Origin: a virus
Length of the DNA stretch: 30,473 nucleotides
IMG/VR virus record: IMGVR_UViG_3300024344_000081
Coordinates: 1 to 30,473 of that record
Strand: one strand, 5' to 3'
Each line of letters starts with the position of its first letter. The first letter of the stretch is position 1. Shown piece by piece: positions 30,396-30,473 of the stretch. A program made the position numbers and the translations under genes. Below the pieces are notes generated by a model, which worked only from the letters and a program-made list of their open reading frames with translations, was not told the DNA's origin and did no database searches.

Positions 30396-30473
30396 ATGTG
30401 GTCTGATAACCTTAAAATATTTTTAATACAGATGTTTGGACATGAGATAAAAACTAAGTCGAATTTTAAACGG
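30396..30473 (+). CDS. Possible start of a gene cut by the window end
   Basis: The ATG at 30396 opens a frame that runs to the last base (26 codons: MWSDNLKIFLIQMFGHEIKT and six more). It lies 44 nt behind the expected start of the promoter at 30317. The ribosome site is weak (AAAAGAA). The fragment is too short to name. Confidence 0.25.
   Translation, partial: MWSDNLKIFLIQMFGHEIKTKSNFKR

Noticed and set aside
1-30473. CRISPR array, insertion sequence, integrase or attachment site
   Set aside because: No regularly spaced repeats, transposase or integrase motifs were seen in either strand.

Overview
The window reads as part of a tailed-phage genome of the marine, podovirus-like kind, or a closely related provirus. 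The base composition is AT-rich, genes are packed with 1-50 nt overlaps, and nearly all lie on the + strand. No host housekeeping gene is visible. Several proteins recall gene families common in uncultured marine podophages, by memory of family patterns and not by a search: the EF-hand-like start of the 1124-aa protein, Gly-Gly 'NQGGVA' motifs, a family A DNA polymerase and a P22 gp10-like tail hub. The host cannot be read from the sequence; a marine proteobacterium is plausible. Portal, major capsid, large terminase, lysis genes, integrase and phage RNA polymerase are not in the window, so the genome continues beyond both ends.

Layout. (1) 1-15105, virion module: the C-terminus of a tail fibre with a self-cleaving S74 chaperone, a 2-oxoglutarate/Fe(II) oxygenase-like gene, two tandem paralogous small proteins, a tail hub-like protein, and six genes (about 0.1 to 1.3 kaa each) that look like internal/ejection proteins and an associated small protein. 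(2) 15089-16549, a single minus-strand SNF2-type helicase, convergent with the virion module and overlapping its last gene by 17 nt. (3) 16575-24005, replication module: it starts from what look like interleaved, mutually exclusive divergent promoters. It encodes an unknown helical protein, an SSB-like protein ending in DIPF, an archaeo-eukaryotic-type primase, a sigma region 4-like HTH protein, a UvrD/Rep-type helicase, a small unknown and DNA polymerase A with Leu at the position equivalent to E. coli Phe762. (4) 24010-25222, a compact regulatory and DNA-modification island: a ribbon-helix-helix protein, a 58-aa double-CxxC zinc-ribbon protein, an apparent free-standing ~100-nt three-hairpin RNA with its own promoter and terminator, and a Mom-like DNA hypermodification protein whose start has no Shine-Dalgarno sequence. 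(5) 25244-28319, a string of small accessory genes, including two paralogous HTH proteins; the second needs a -1 frameshift at A7. (6) 28349-29087, a terminator, promoter, long structured leader and papain-like protein gene, closed by a UUCG terminator. (7) 29102-30473, an AT-rich region with seven GTTAC(A) repeats, then the small terminase subunit, an overlapping VRR-NUC-like nuclease and a strong promoter pointing out of the window.

How the parts fit. Region 3 supplies most of a self-contained replisome (primase, two helicases, polymerase, SSB candidate). Region 4 could protect the DNA by base modification. Region 7 starts the packaging module, and its repeats may be an origin or operator array. 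The strongest candidates for something undescribed are the zinc ribbon / small RNA / Mom-like locus, the A7 frameshift HTH gene and the GTTACA repeat region.
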